Source: Lachnospiraceae bacterium (GTDB taxonomy: Bacteria > Bacillota > Clostridia > Lachnospirales > Lachnospiraceae). From it: DNA of 64,000 bases. The position numbers and the translations under genes were made by a program. Of this stretch, positions 9,668-19,506 are shown in pieces (within the stretch, counting starts at the first letter, position 1; the number at the start of each line of letters is the position of its first letter). The notes below the pieces were generated by a model, which was not told the origin of the DNA, made no database searches, and saw only the letters and a list, made by a program, of their open reading frames with translations. The DNA lies in contig JAAVBZ010000045.1 of the NCBI GenBank assembly GCA_014803415.1, positions 266,920-330,919 of the forward strand, read 5' to 3'.

Positions 9668-10963
9668 ATGTTTGCAGATAGAGCGAAGATATATGTAAAG
9701 AGCGGCAAAGGCGGAGACGGTCATGTATCTTTCAGACGTGAAAAATTTGTTGCCAACGGAGGCCCTGACGGCGGAGACGGCGGTAACGGGGGAAGTATCA
9801 TCCTTGAAATAGATGAGGGTTTAAATACTTTAAGCGATTACAGACATGTACGTAAATACCACGCACAGGACGGTGAAAACGGCAGTAAACGCAATTGCCG
9901 CGGTAAAAACGGCGCTGATCTTATATTAAAGCTTCCGGAAGGAACCGTTGTTAAGGAATTCGAAAGCGGTAAAGTAATAACCGATATGTCAGGAGATAAT
10001 AAACGCTTTGTACTCCTGCAGGGAGGCCGCGGCGGCAACGGAAATCAGCATTATGCTACCAGTACCATGCAGGTGCCTAAATATGCCCAGCCCGGACAAC
10101 CCTCCAAAGAGCTGGAATTACAATTAGAACTTAAAGTGATCGCTGATGTGGGATTAGTGGGCTTTCCCAACGTAGGTAAGTCTACTTTGCTGACACAGGT
10201 AAGTAACGCCAGACCGCAGATAGCCAATTATCATTTTACTACCATCAACCCTCATCTTGGTGTGGTGGATTTAGATGATGCAAAAGGTTTTGTTATGGCC
10301 GATATACCGGGACTGATCGAAGGTGCTTCAGAAGGAGTAGGACTTGGTTTTGAATTCCTGCGCCACATTGAAAGAACCAAGGTTATTATTCATATTGTTG
10401 ATGCTGCATCAACGGAAGGAAGAGATCCCATAGCAGATATTTATGCCATCAATAAAGAGCTGGAAAACTATAATACTGAAATAGCAAAAAGGCCTCAGGT
10501 AATTGCCGCCAATAAAATTGATATGATCTATGACGACGGTTCAGGAAATGATCCTGTCACAGCTATTAAAGATGAATTTGAGCCAAAAGGCATTAAAGTA
10601 TTTCCCATATCGGCCATCAGCGGCAAAGGAATCAAGGAATTACTTTATCATGTAAGAAATCTGCTTGATTCTGTAGATGAAAAACCTGTTATTTTTGAAC
10701 AGGAATTCTTCCCTGAATATATGCTGGGCGGATCTAATGACCCCTATACCGTGATTTATGATGAAAAGGCAGATGAATATGTAGTTGAAGGTCCCCGGAT
10801 TGAAAAGATGCTTGGATATACCAATCTGGATTCAGAAAAAGGATTTACTTTCTTCCAGAATTTCCTTAAAGTAAATGGTATTCTGGATGAACTGGAAGCC
10901 CTTGGGATCAATGAAGGTGATACTGTGCGTATGTATGGCCTTTCCTTTGACTACTACAAATAA
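9668..10963 (+). CDS. obgE: GTPase ObgE/CgtA
   Basis: FADRAKIYVKSGKGGDGHVSFRREK, GFPNVGKSTLLTQVSNARPQIANYHFTT. Confidence 0.97.
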   Translation: MFADRAKIYVKSGKGGDGHVSFRREKFVANGGPDGGDGGNGGSIILEIDEGLNTLSDYRHVRKYHAQDGENGSKRNCRGKNGADLILKLPEGTVVKEFESGKVITDMSGDNKRFVLLQGGRGGNGNQHYATSTMQVPKYAQPGQPSKELELQLELKVIADVGLVGFPNVGKSTLLTQVSNARPQIANYHFTTINPHLGVVDLDDAKGFVMADIPGLIEGASEGVGLGFEFLRHIERTKVIIHIVDAASTEGRDPIADIYAINKELENYNTEIAKRPQVIAANKIDMIYDDGSGNDPVTAIKDEFEPKGIKVFPISAISGKGIKELLYHVRNLLDSVDEKPVIFEQEFFPEYMLGGSNDPYTVIYDEKADEYVVEGPRIEKMLGYTNLDSEKGFTFFQNFLKVNGILDELEALGINEGDTVRMYGLSFDYYK

Positions 10964-10994
10964 CCAAAGTGTTTATTCACAGGAGGATTACTTA

Positions 10995-11285
10995 ATGACT
11001 AGCAAACAGCGCGCATATTTAAAGGGACTTGCAATGAATATTGATCCTGTATTTCAGATCGGAAAGTCAGGACTTACACCTGAAGTGACAGAAGCTGTCA
11101 CTGAGGCTTTTAATACCAGAGAACTGATCAAACTGGCGGTACTGAAAAACTGCATGGAAGATCCCAAAGAAATTGCCTCTATACTTGGTGAAAGAACCAG
11201 ATCTCAGGTGGTACAGGTGATCGGCAAAAAAATTGTCCTTTATAAGGAAAATAAAGATCATAAAAAGATCAATCTTCCTTTGTAA
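10995..11285 (+). CDS. yhbY: YhbY family RNA-binding protein
   Basis: MTSKQRAYLKGLAMNIDPVFQIGKSGLTPEV; AGGAGG RBS; track start 10875 overlaps obgE and is rejected. Confidence 0.93.
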   Translation: MTSKQRAYLKGLAMNIDPVFQIGKSGLTPEVTEAVTEAFNTRELIKLAVLKNCMEDPKEIASILGERTRSQVVQVIGKKIVLYKENKDHKKINLPL

Positions 11286-11300
11286 GAAAGAAGAGTATTT

Positions 11301-11918
11301 ATGATTCAGCAAAAAAAAGTAGGAATCATGGGCGGTACCTTTAATCCCATTCATAACGGGCATCTTCTTTTAGCGCAGCAGGCCAAAGAGTACTGCGGAT
11401 TGGATGAAATTTTGTTCATCCCCAGCGGCAATTCTTATATGAAGGATAAAGAAATGATCTTAGACGGCAGCATCCGGCTCTCCATGACTGCACTTGCCAT
11501 TGAAGATAACCCGGATTTTACACTTTCTGCCATAGAAGTAGAACGGGGAGGAAATACTTATACCTGTGATACCTTACGGGAACTAAGAAAAAAATCTCCT
11601 GATACGATTTATTACTTTATTCTGGGTGCAGACAATCTTTTTACTGTAGAATACTGGAAAAACTCGCAGGAAATTTTGTCAGATTGTATTTTTGTTGCGG
11701 CAGCACGGGAGGGCCGGAATGAAAATGAGCTGAAAGAAAAAGTTTCTGAACTGAAAAAACGATATCAAGCCCGGATCATTATATTACCCGAAAGGAAATT
11801 TGATATATCCTCTACGGAGATCCGGAAGAGAATTGCGAAAGGAGAATCTGTCAGATATATGGTACCGGATAAGGTTCTTCAATATATTCAAAAACAACAT
11901 TTGTATCAACCGGAATAG
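11301..11918 (+). CDS. nadD: Nicotinate-nucleotide adenylyltransferase
   Basis: GIMGGTFNPIHNGHLLLAQQAKE, DISSTEIRKRIAKGESVRYMVPDKV. Confidence 0.95.
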   Translation: MIQQKKVGIMGGTFNPIHNGHLLLAQQAKEYCGLDEILFIPSGNSYMKDKEMILDGSIRLSMTALAIEDNPDFTLSAIEVERGGNTYTCDTLRELRKKSPDTIYYFILGADNLFTVEYWKNSQEILSDCIFVAAAREGRNENELKEKVSELKKRYQARIIILPERKFDISSTEIRKRIAKGESVRYMVPDKVLQYIQKQHLYQPE

Positions 11919-11953
11919 TTATAAGTATAAACGGATCATATGGGGGCATTATT

Positions 11954-12532
11954 TTGAAATCTTCAGATATTAAGAAAATCAGAAAATCCATGGAAAAAGC
12001 TTTAGATCCTAAACGTTATGAACATACCTTAGGAGTAGCTTACACGGCATGTTCACTTGCAATGCGTTATGATGTTGATCTGGAAAAAGCACAGATCGCA
12101 GGGCTTTTACATGATTGCGCCAAATGCTTGAGCGATGATAAAAAAATATCAATCTGTAAGAAAAATAATATAGAAATCACATCAGTAGAACGCAGAAATC
12201 CGTATTTACTTCATGCCAAAGCCGGCAGCTGTATTGCCAGGCACAAATTTAAGATCAAGGATCAGGAAATATTAAATGCGATTTTAAATCACACTACAGG
12301 CCGTCCGGGAATGACGGTACTGGAAAAAATCATATATATTTCCGATTATATTGAACCCGGCAGAAAACATGCACCGAATTTATCAGAAGTAAGAAAGCTT
12401 GCCTTTATCGATCTGGATCAGGCTCTTGTAAAGATCCTTTCCGATTGTTTAGGATACCTGGAAAGTACCGGCGGTGAAATTGATCCGATGACCAGAAAAA
12501 CTTATGAATATTTTGCAAATATAAAGTTATGA
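11954..12532 (+). CDS. yqeK: YqeK family HD-domain (bis(5'-nucleosyl)-tetraphosphatase-like) protein, TTG start
   Basis: RYEHTLGVAYTACSLA, AGLLHDCAKCLSDD, HTTGRPGMTVLEKIIYISDYIEPGR. Confidence 0.92.
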   Translation: MKSSDIKKIRKSMEKALDPKRYEHTLGVAYTACSLAMRYDVDLEKAQIAGLLHDCAKCLSDDKKISICKKNNIEITSVERRNPYLLHAKAGSCIARHKFKIKDQEILNAILNHTTGRPGMTVLEKIIYISDYIEPGRKHAPNLSEVRKLAFIDLDQALVKILSDCLGYLESTGGEIDPMTRKTYEYFANIKL

Positions 12533-12560
12533 TATTAATTCATGAACAGGAGGCATTTTT

Positions 12561-12938
12561 ATGGTAGATAACAGAACAAAAGAACTTGCGGCATCAGCAA
12601 TTGAAGCATTAGAAAATAAAAAAGCAGAAGATATCAGTCTGATAGATATCAGTGAAGTTTCCGTAATTGCAGATTACTTCATAATTGCAGGAGGAAACAA
12701 TAAAAGCCAGATACAGGCTTTGTCTGATGCTGTAGATGAAAAACTTGGCAAAGCAGGTCTTCCTTTAAAACAGATTGAAGGATATAATAACGCCAATTGG
12801 ATCTTACTTGATTTTGGTGATATTATTGTTCATATTTTTGATAAGGAAAACCGTCTGTTTTATGATCTGGAACGGATATGGCGAGACGGTAAGAAGATCG
12901 ATGCCAAAGAATTTAAGGAAGATGTACTTAAAAATTAA
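12561..12938 (+). CDS. rsfS: Ribosome silencing factor
   Basis: ISLIDISEVSVIADYFIIAGGNNKSQIQAL, EGYNNANWILLDFGDIIVHIFDKENR. Confidence 0.95.
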   Translation: MVDNRTKELAASAIEALENKKAEDISLIDISEVSVIADYFIIAGGNNKSQIQALSDAVDEKLGKAGLPLKQIEGYNNANWILLDFGDIIVHIFDKENRLFYDLERIWRDGKKIDAKEFKEDVLKN

Positions 12939-12960
12939 TTTAATATCTATTTAAGCAAAA

Positions 12961-12995
12961 GCGCACATCAAAAAGTGATGTGCGCCTTTGCTTTA
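12961..12995. terminator. Terminator between convergent rsfS and the DUF378 gene
   Basis: GCGCACATCA-aaaag-TGATGTGCGC perfect 10-bp stem. Confidence 0.8.
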
Positions 12996-12997
12996 AA

Positions 12998-13216
12998 TTA
13001 ATTGTTAGTTCCTTCATTTTTGCCTGTATACATATAGAATGACAGCAGGTAAAGCCCGCTGATTCCTACCAGGGCATAAACAATTCTTGAGATCCAAGAC
13101 ATATTACCGAAAATCAGGGCAACAAGGTCGAAGGAAAAAAATCCAATCAGGCCCCAGTTTACGGCACCGATGATCGCTATTGTCAAGGCGATGCAGTCTA
13201 ATACTTTATTATTCAT
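12998..13216 (-). CDS. DUF378 family small membrane protein
   Basis: LDCIALTIAIIGAVNWGLIGFFSFDLVALIFG. Confidence 0.85.
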   Translation of the reverse strand: MNNKVLDCIALTIAIIGAVNWGLIGFFSFDLVALIFGNMSWISRIVYALVGISGLYLLSFYMYTGKNEGTNN

Positions 13217-13294
13217 TTTTTTACCTCCATTCAGCTTATAGCCTCAATAATATTCTGACCTGAATAGAGAAAAATAAACATCTACAATTTTCCA

Positions 13295-13912
13295 TTAACG
13301 AAAAATTCTGAAAATACCGAATACTTTACCTAAAATTTGACAATCATTAACGATAATAGGATCCATGGTATCATTTTCAGGTTGAAGCCTTATATGGCCA
13401 TCTTCTTTATAATAAGTTTTAACAGTAGCAGAATCATCTATTAAGGCAACAATGATTTCACCATTCTTAGCAGTATTACAGGAATTTACAAAAACCTGAT
13501 CCCCATTGAAAATGCCGGCATTGATCATGGAATCGCCCTTAACATTTAAGATAAAGGATTCTCCCTTCGGAACAACTTCAGCCGGAACAGGAAAATAGCT
13601 TTCCACATTTTCTTCAGCAAGGATGGGCACTCCGGCAGCAACCTGACCGATTACAGGAAGGCTGACCATTTCAGTACGAACCATTTGAAAACTATCATCA
13701 CAGATTTCGATGGCGCGTGGTTTGGTCGGATCTCTTCTGATATAACCATTCTTTTCCAAAGTTTCAAGATGAGAATGAACAGAAGAAGTAGATTTCAGAT
13801 TAACTGCCTCACAAATTTCACGAACTGCCGGCGGATAACCCCGTTTTAAAATTTCATCTTTAATATAATCCAGTATTTCCTGTTGCTTAGCAGTTATTTT
13901 TCCCTGTGCCAT
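13295..13912 (-). CDS. lexA: LexA repressor
   Basis: [16 protein letters not shown]-like N-terminus, [48 protein letters not shown]. Confidence 0.96.
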   Translation of the reverse strand: MAQGKITAKQQEILDYIKDEILKRGYPPAVREICEAVNLKSTSSVHSHLETLEKNGYIRRDPTKPRAIEICDDSFQMVRTEMVSLPVIGQVAAGVPILAEENVESYFPVPAEVVPKGESFILNVKGDSMINAGIFNGDQVFVNSCNTAKNGEIIVALIDDSATVKTYYKEDGHIRLQPENDTMDPIIVNDCQILGKVFGIFRIFR

Positions 13913-13983
13913 GCGCTAAATCTCCTCCTTTTTAAAATAAAATATTTCTTTTAAAAGAAGTATATCATAACATGCAGGAAAAG

Positions 13984-14096
13984 GCAAACATATATTCCAA
14001 ATATTTGTTCGATTTTTTCTTCAAAAAGCATTGACATCAGAATGCATGTTCGGTATAATCCATTTATAAGAACATTAGTTTGCAACATACGTTTGC
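13984..14096. promoter_or_regulatory. Cluster of LexA/SOS-box-like sites in the lexA/LysM divergent region
   Basis: ggaatatatgtttgc (reverse strand, 13984-13998), caaatatttgttcg (13998-14011), agaatgcatgttcg (14039-14052), gaacattagttt (14070-14081), gcaacatacgtttgc (14082-14096); each resembles GAACN4GTTC. Confidence 0.7.
14031..14059 (+). promoter_or_regulatory. Promoter of the LysM gene with a LexA-like box inside the spacer
   Basis: TTGACA (14031-14036), 17-nt spacer, TATAAT (14054-14059). Confidence 0.85.
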
Positions 14097-14113
14097 TTTT
14101 GGAGGTACTGAAG

Positions 14114-14488
14114 ATGAATGATCATATCAGTGAACGCAGGATCAGAAATAATAAATTGAGAAGAAAGCGTCAGATGCGCAGAAATATCAGCATGCTTTTT
14201 ATGACTATTGTGCTGACAGCGGGGTTTTCAACCATGTTATTCAGCTTTAAAGCAAAAGCTCAGTCAAATGTATCGTCTGATATTTCTTATAAATATTATA
14301 AAAGCGTTACCATAGGCGCAGGTGAGACTATTTGGGATTTTGCAGATTTATATGCAGATACCGAATATTATGATTCTTATGACAGTTACATTAAAGAAGT
14401 AATGGCAATCAATCATTTAAAGAACGAAACTATTATTTATGGACAGAACCTTATCATTCCCTACTATAGTAATGAGTTTATAGGATAA
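14114..14488 (+). CDS. LysM-domain membrane protein, YneA-like SOS cell-division suppressor candidate
   Basis: Transmembrane segment then SVTIGAGETIWDFADLYAD...NLIIPY (LysM); divergent from lexA; GGAGGT RBS at 14101 fixes the start at 14114 rather than 14042. Confidence 0.8.
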   Translation: MNDHISERRIRNNKLRRKRQMRRNISMLFMTIVLTAGFSTMLFSFKAKAQSNVSSDISYKYYKSVTIGAGETIWDFADLYADTEYYDSYDSYIKEVMAINHLKNETIIYGQNLIIPYYSNEFIG

Positions 14489-14501
14489 GGAAGCAGCCAT
14501 T

Positions 14502-14530
14502 AGGCTTCCAAATGCCCTCAGAAGCCTTTT
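14502..14530. terminator. Bidirectional terminator between convergent genes
   Basis: AGGCTTC...GAAGCCTTTT. Confidence 0.6.
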
Positions 14531-14533
14531 AAG

Positions 14534-15586
14534 CTATTTTTCTCTTAACCGTACAGCACTGGCTGCCTTGCGCCGTCTGCTGTCCTCCTGAGCTGCATAA
14601 TGCTTCCTGGTAGTATTTACATCTTTATGTCCAAGAACATCAGCCACTAAATAAATATCACCGGTTTCCTGATACAGGGAAGTGCCATATGTACTTCTTA
14701 ATTTATGAGGTGTAATTTTCTTAAGTCTTGTGACAGTGGAAGCATATTTTTTTACCAGATTTTCAACTGCACGTACTGTGATACGTCTATTCTGCAAGGA
14801 TAGAAACAAAGCGTTTTCATGTCCTTCAAGAGGTATGATATGGTGTCTTTTTTCAAGATAATCATGCAGCGCATCAGCTACCTCATCCCCAAAATAAACA
14901 ACAGCTTCATATCCACCCTTTCTACGTATTTTAATACCGTTATTTTTAAAATCCACATCATTGATATCAAGTCCCACACATTCTGAAACACGGATTCCGG
15001 TACCAAGCAGAAGAGTAAGAAGCGCCACATCTCTGATTTTGGTTTTATCATGAAATTTTTGCTGACTTTTGGTAAGATTGGTCCCATCCTCTACCTGATC
15101 AAGAAGAATAGCTACTTCATCTGCATCAAGACGTATGATCTCCTTTTCATGCAGTTTGGGCAAAGGAACCAACGCCGCAGGATTTGTCGATATAAGCTCG
15201 GAACGAAAATAATAATTATAAAAGCTTTTAAGCGCTGATAACTTTCTTTTTTTACCACGCTCGTTATTCATATATTCTTTGCCATCTTTTTTATACAAGG
15301 TAATATAATCCATATATTCCTCAATGTCTTCACGTGTGATCTGATCTAAAAGAGAAATGGGGAAATCTTTAATTTCCATTTTGGAGCAGATACTGTTATG
15401 GGACTGCATAAATTCAAAAAATACTCTTATATCATATGCATAAGCCAATCTTGTCCTGGAAGAAGTATATTCCTGAATTCCTCTAAAAAATTGCTTACAG
15501 AAAGGCGGAAGAGTATCCAGAACTTCTCTCATACGTAAGGTGTTGATATTGTTTTGTTCGTCATGATAATTTTTACTGTTTTCCAT
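14534..15586 (-). CDS. Tyrosine recombinase/integrase (XerC/D-like)
   Basis: LLGTGIRVSECVGLDINDVD, ITPHKLRSTYGTSLYQETGDIYLVADVLGHKDVNTTRKHYAA. Confidence 0.92.
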   Translation of the reverse strand: MENSKNYHDEQNNINTLRMREVLDTLPPFCKQFFRGIQEYTSSRTRLAYAYDIRVFFEFMQSHNSICSKMEIKDFPISLLDQITREDIEEYMDYITLYKKDGKEYMNNERGKKRKLSALKSFYNYYFRSELISTNPAALVPLPKLHEKEIIRLDADEVAILLDQVEDGTNLTKSQQKFHDKTKIRDVALLTLLLGTGIRVSECVGLDINDVDFKNNGIKIRRKGGYEAVVYFGDEVADALHDYLEKRHHIIPLEGHENALFLSLQNRRITVRAVENLVKKYASTVTRLKKITPHKLRSTYGTSLYQETGDIYLVADVLGHKDVNTTRKHYAAQEDSRRRKAASAVRLREK

Positions 15587-15728
15587 TAGATCTACCCCTG
15601 TAAATATTCACTTTATTCTAACATATTTTGCGAATAATCCATAGTATATTTCATTAAAAAATGATATACTGAATACTGGAGACAATAAGTTAAGATTCTT
15701 CTAAGTTTTTAAGGCTGAGGTGATAGTT

Positions 15729-17042
15729 ATGAAATTTGATATTGATAAGAAGCATATCAGCTTTGGAATTACGTCATTTTTGGTTATTGCAGCGTCTATC
15801 TGCTTTTACTATCTGATTTTCCATGGCGATCGTTTTTCGGCAAAGCTGAATGCACTGGCAGTCATTGCTAGTCCTATTTTATACGGAATAGTGTTAGCGT
15901 ATTTACTTACACCTATTGTAAATTATTTGGAAAAGAAATTACTGATTTCTTTATTTACCCGGTCATCCGTAATGACGGTAAAAAAGAAAAAATATATGCG
16001 CGCTATATCGGTGCTCATGACACTTGCCCTTGTAATTCTATTTATTTACGGTTTCTTTTCGATCCTGATTCCTAATTTGATTACAAGTATCCAAAACATT
16101 TCCTCACAATTTCCTTACTATGTGCAGAATCTGACAAATTTTATTGAAAAGTATCTTGAAGCCAATCCTGATATTGAAAAAATAGTAATGCAGGTTATAG
16201 ATACTTATTCCGAAGATATCAACAATTACCTTAATAACAGCATAATACCGCAGATGGAATCTCTGGTAAAAACAGTTTCACTAAGTTTGATCAGCGTTTT
16301 AAAAGCATTGTGGAATTTAATCATTGGTCTGATCATTTCAATTTATGTTCTGTTCAGTAAAGAAACTTTTGCTGGGCAGCTTAAGAAGATCATGTATGCT
16401 TTATTTTCAAAAAAACATGCCAATAGCCTGATCCGTGATCTCAGATTTACAAGTGATACCTTTATAGGTTTTATAAGCGGAAAAATTCTTGATTCGCTTA
16501 TTATCGGTATTCTGTGTTTTGCCGGAACCAGCCTCCTTAATATGCCGTATGCTTTACTTATCAGCGTTATTGTCGGCGTTACCAATATTATTCCCTTTTT
16601 TGGGCCCTACATAGGAGCTATCCCCAGCGCTGTTCTGGTATTGATGGTAAATCCTGTACAATGTATCTATTTCATTATTTTTATTTTGGTTCTGCAGCAA
16701 TTAGATGGAAATGTTATCGGACCTAAGATTTTAGGCCAGTCTACAGGCCTCACAGGATTCTGGGTAATCTTTTCCATTACCATTTTTGGCGGATTATTTG
16801 GCATACTCGGGATGGTAATCGGCGTTCCGGTTTTTGCTGTTATTTATGCTATGGTCAGACGCATTATTGAACGAATTCTCAAAAGAAAAGGATTACCTGT
16901 TGCCACCAAAGAGTATATTAACTTGGATTATATTGATAATGATACCTTTATCCCAAGAGATACCACTGTGCAAAAGAAATTTTTCAATTTATCCTTTATA
17001 AAAAGAAAAGCGAAAGATGATTCATCAGAAGGAGAGAAGTAG
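15729..17042 (+). CDS. AI-2E transporter family protein
   Basis: Multi-pass membrane protein; [48 protein letters not shown]. Confidence 0.9.
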   Translation: MKFDIDKKHISFGITSFLVIAASICFYYLIFHGDRFSAKLNALAVIASPILYGIVLAYLLTPIVNYLEKKLLISLFTRSSVMTVKKKKYMRAISVLMTLALVILFIYGFFSILIPNLITSIQNISSQFPYYVQNLTNFIEKYLEANPDIEKIVMQVIDTYSEDINNYLNNSIIPQMESLVKTVSLSLISVLKALWNLIIGLIISIYVLFSKETFAGQLKKIMYALFSKKHANSLIRDLRFTSDTFIGFISGKILDSLIIGILCFAGTSLLNMPYALLISVIVGVTNIIPFFGPYIGAIPSAVLVLMVNPVQCIYFIIFILVLQQLDGNVIGPKILGQSTGLTGFWVIFSITIFGGLFGILGMVIGVPVFAVIYAMVRRIIERILKRKGLPVATKEYINLDYIDNDTFIPRDTTVQKKFFNLSFIKRKAKDDSSEGEK

Positions 17043-17044
17043 CT

Positions 17045-17497
17045 ATGAAATTTGTTATACAGCGTGTTCATAAAGCCAGCGTCAGCGTAGACAATAATGT
17101 TATCGGAAGTATAGATAAAGGCTATCTTGTCCTTGTTGGCATATGTAATACTGATACCAGAGAGATTGCTGACAAAATGGTAAATAAATTGATTCATTTA
17201 AGGATTTTTGAGGATGCGGAAGGTAAAACTAATTTAGATATAAAAAATGTCGGCGGGCAATTGTTAATTATTTCACAATTCACATTATATGCAGATTGTC
17301 GGCATGGAAACCGTCCTTCATTTATTAATGCCGGTAAACCGGATCTTGCTAATGAATTATATGAATATATTATTGATAAATGCCGTCAGGAAATTCCCTG
17401 CGTTGAACATGGTCAGTTTGGCGCCCATATGGAGGTTTCACTTGTGAATAACGGTCCCTTTACCATAGTTCTTGATTCGAATGAAATTATCAGGTGA
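17045..17497 (+). CDS. dtd: D-aminoacyl-tRNA deacylase
   Basis: [60 protein letters not shown]. Confidence 0.96.
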   Translation: MKFVIQRVHKASVSVDNNVIGSIDKGYLVLVGICNTDTREIADKMVNKLIHLRIFEDAEGKTNLDIKNVGGQLLIISQFTLYADCRHGNRPSFINAGKPDLANELYEYIIDKCRQEIPCVEHGQFGAHMEVSLVNNGPFTIVLDSNEIIR

Positions 17498-17503
17498 TAT
17501 CAT

Positions 17504-17737
17504 ATGAAAATTTTTATTGGACTGATCATTGCGTTTTTAATACTCGTATATGTATATACCTTCATAAAAATCCATAAAAAACGCAAGAACAAAATCAATA
17601 TTGTAGATAACTATAATCAACAATATATAAAAAAGAAAAAAGATTCTCAAACTTCAAATTATAAAGATTCAAATTATGAAAAATTCATAACCAAATATAA
17701 CAGCCAGATAGATTACATTGAAAAAGACAAATTATAA
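17504..17737 (+). CDS. Small Lys-rich membrane protein, hypothetical
   Basis: ORF of 77 aa directly after dtd; N-terminal TM then basic tail. Confidence 0.5.
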   Translation: MKIFIGLIIAFLILVYVYTFIKIHKKRKNKINIVDNYNQQYIKKKKDSQTSNYKDSNYEKFITKYNSQIDYIEKDKL

Positions 17738-17763
17738 AAGTCGAATATAACCTCTAATCTACT

Positions 17764-17859
17764 ACAAGTTTAACGAATTAGTTGGGGCTTTAAAACAAAA
17801 CATGCAGCTAACTTTTCGACCCAACTATTCGTTAAACTTGTGTTTTGCGAATAGTTGGG
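17764..17859. repeat. Three-arm inverted repeat (mutually exclusive hairpins)
   Basis: acaagtttaacgaattagttggg (17764-17786), cccaactattcgttaaacttgt (17820-17841), cgaatagttggg (17848-17859). Confidence 0.85.
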
Positions 17860-17907
17860 TTTATATTTCAGAACTCCTCTTTCCTATACTTTTAAATCTT
17901 TATATTA

Positions 17908-19506
17908 TTATTGTATGGATACATAGCCTGTTTCAGAAAGGATTTTTTGTCCCTGATCCCCGATCATCCAGTTTAAAAATGGCGTAATATGTTTATTAGG
18001 ATTATCCGCCAGCGTTATAGCATAAAGCTCTGTAGTCATGGGATAATTCCCGTTATGTATATTTTCTTCATCAGGATAAATACCATCAACAGCCAAGATT
18101 TTGATTCCTACATCTGAAGCCGATGTATCAACATCCATAATGGAAACATAATATCTAAAAGAATATCCAATTGAAGAATCCTTGTTTTGATAATCTGCTA
18201 CTTGTTCTATGACGCCATCCATACTTAATTCATATTCCACTTTTAAAGGTTCTCTTAAAGGAGTATCTCCCATAAAATACTCCATCATAGTTTGAGAACC
18301 TGAATTTTTCGGACGTTGAAACGCCTGAATTCTGAGTTTTTCTCCTCCCAGTGAATGCCAGCTATTGATTTTTCCTGAGTAAATATCACGAATTTGCGCT
18401 GCAGTCAGTTCATCAATAGGATTCTGGCTGCTTACAAAAAATACAAAAGCTTCTTTTCCAATGGGAGTAAGCACAAGCTCTTTCCCTACCATTTTTGCAT
18501 TTTCTACCTGTTCTTTAGAAGGCCTTGCGCCAAAGAAAATATCGGTTTCTCCGCTCAGGAGCCTTTCGTAAGCAATGATCGAATTATGGAATTGAACTGG
18601 CATAATTACTTCATCTTTGTCTTTCAGGTGATTATTTATCTGTTCTTTTGCTGTTTTCTGCAGGTCATTGATATTTTCGTAACAAGCTGCTGCAAAAGCC
18701 GAATACACAGGATAAGCAGCTTCTGCGCCGTCTAAAACCAGCATTTCTTCGGGATTACTTATTCTAAATTCAGATAATTCGCTTAACTTTGCCAGTTTAT
18801 TTTCTTCATTTTCAACATAATAAGGGGATAGGTCAATGCTTGATAGACCATGTTCATAACGGAATCCGTAAGAGACGTAACCCTCTGATTCTACTATGTT
18901 AATTCTTTTCTGATATAAAACATATTCGCTTAATGAATAAACTAAAATACAGCATATTGCAACAATTCCAACCTTTTTCAGATTCAGTTTTTTCCTCTTA
19001 ATATCCAGCTTAACAGCCGAAAACCGCTCTCCTGCTGTAAATCCCAGTATAATAGAAGCATTATAGATCAAATTTAATGCGCTCATATTATGCCATTCTT
19101 CATTTATATATCCTCCATACCAGTTAAAAGATAAAAAAACATAAATAACAGGTCCCAATCCTACTGTCCAATCAAAAAAATTAAATATGATAAGCAAAAA
19201 CAACTGCCATAAAAAGGGACAAAATACAGGCATATATATGTCAAGCGCTGAATCCGGTTTTAGGGGCCTTTTAGCCGTTGTTATATAATATCCATAAAAA
19301 AATGTCAGAACGCAGGAAATAAAAGGTACCGCCCATAACATATAATCTGAATAATATCTCATAAAGATTATAGTAACTATAAGCGGTACCAAAATTGTAT
19401 ATGCTGTGGTCAATTCAAAATATGCATTCAAAACACCGGATACAGTATTTTGAGAGTTATCTTTTGAAATTTTAAACATATTTATTTTTAGCCTCGAAAT
19501 CTTCAA
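17908..19506 (-). CDS. Membrane protein fused to a PstS-like phosphate/substrate-binding domain
   Basis: N-terminal TM segments; then DGAEAAYPVYSAFAAACYE, RLLSGETDIFFGARPS, KEAFVFFVSSQNPIDELTAAQIRDIYSGKINSWHSLGG. Confidence 0.8.
   Translation of the reverse strand: MKISRLKINMFKISKDNSQNTVSGVLNAYFELTTAYTILVPLIVTIIFMRYYSDYMLWAVPFISCVLTFFYGYYITTAKRPLKPDSALDIYMPVFCPFLWQLFLLIIFNFFDWTVGLGPVIYVFLSFNWYGGYINEEWHNMSALNLIYNASIILGFTAGERFSAVKLDIKRKKLNLKKVGIVAICCILVYSLSEYVLYQKRINIVESEGYVSYGFRYEHGLSSIDLSPYYVENEENKLAKLSELSEFRISNPEEMLVLDGAEAAYPVYSAFAAACYENINDLQKTAKEQINNHLKDKDEVIMPVQFHNSIIAYERLLSGETDIFFGARPSKEQVENAKMVGKELVLTPIGKEAFVFFVSSQNPIDELTAAQIRDIYSGKINSWHSLGGEKLRIQAFQRPKNSGSQTMMEYFMGDTPLREPLKVEYELSMDGVIEQVADYQNKDSSIGYSFRYYVSIMDVDTSASDVGIKILAVDGIYPDEENIHNGNYPMTTELYAITLADNPNKHITPFLNWMIGDQGQKILSETGYVSIQ

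Noticed and set aside
17802-17987. ORF of 61 aa on the + strand
   Set aside because: It runs through the inverted repeat and into the 3' end of the PstS-like gene, with no RBS; likely chance
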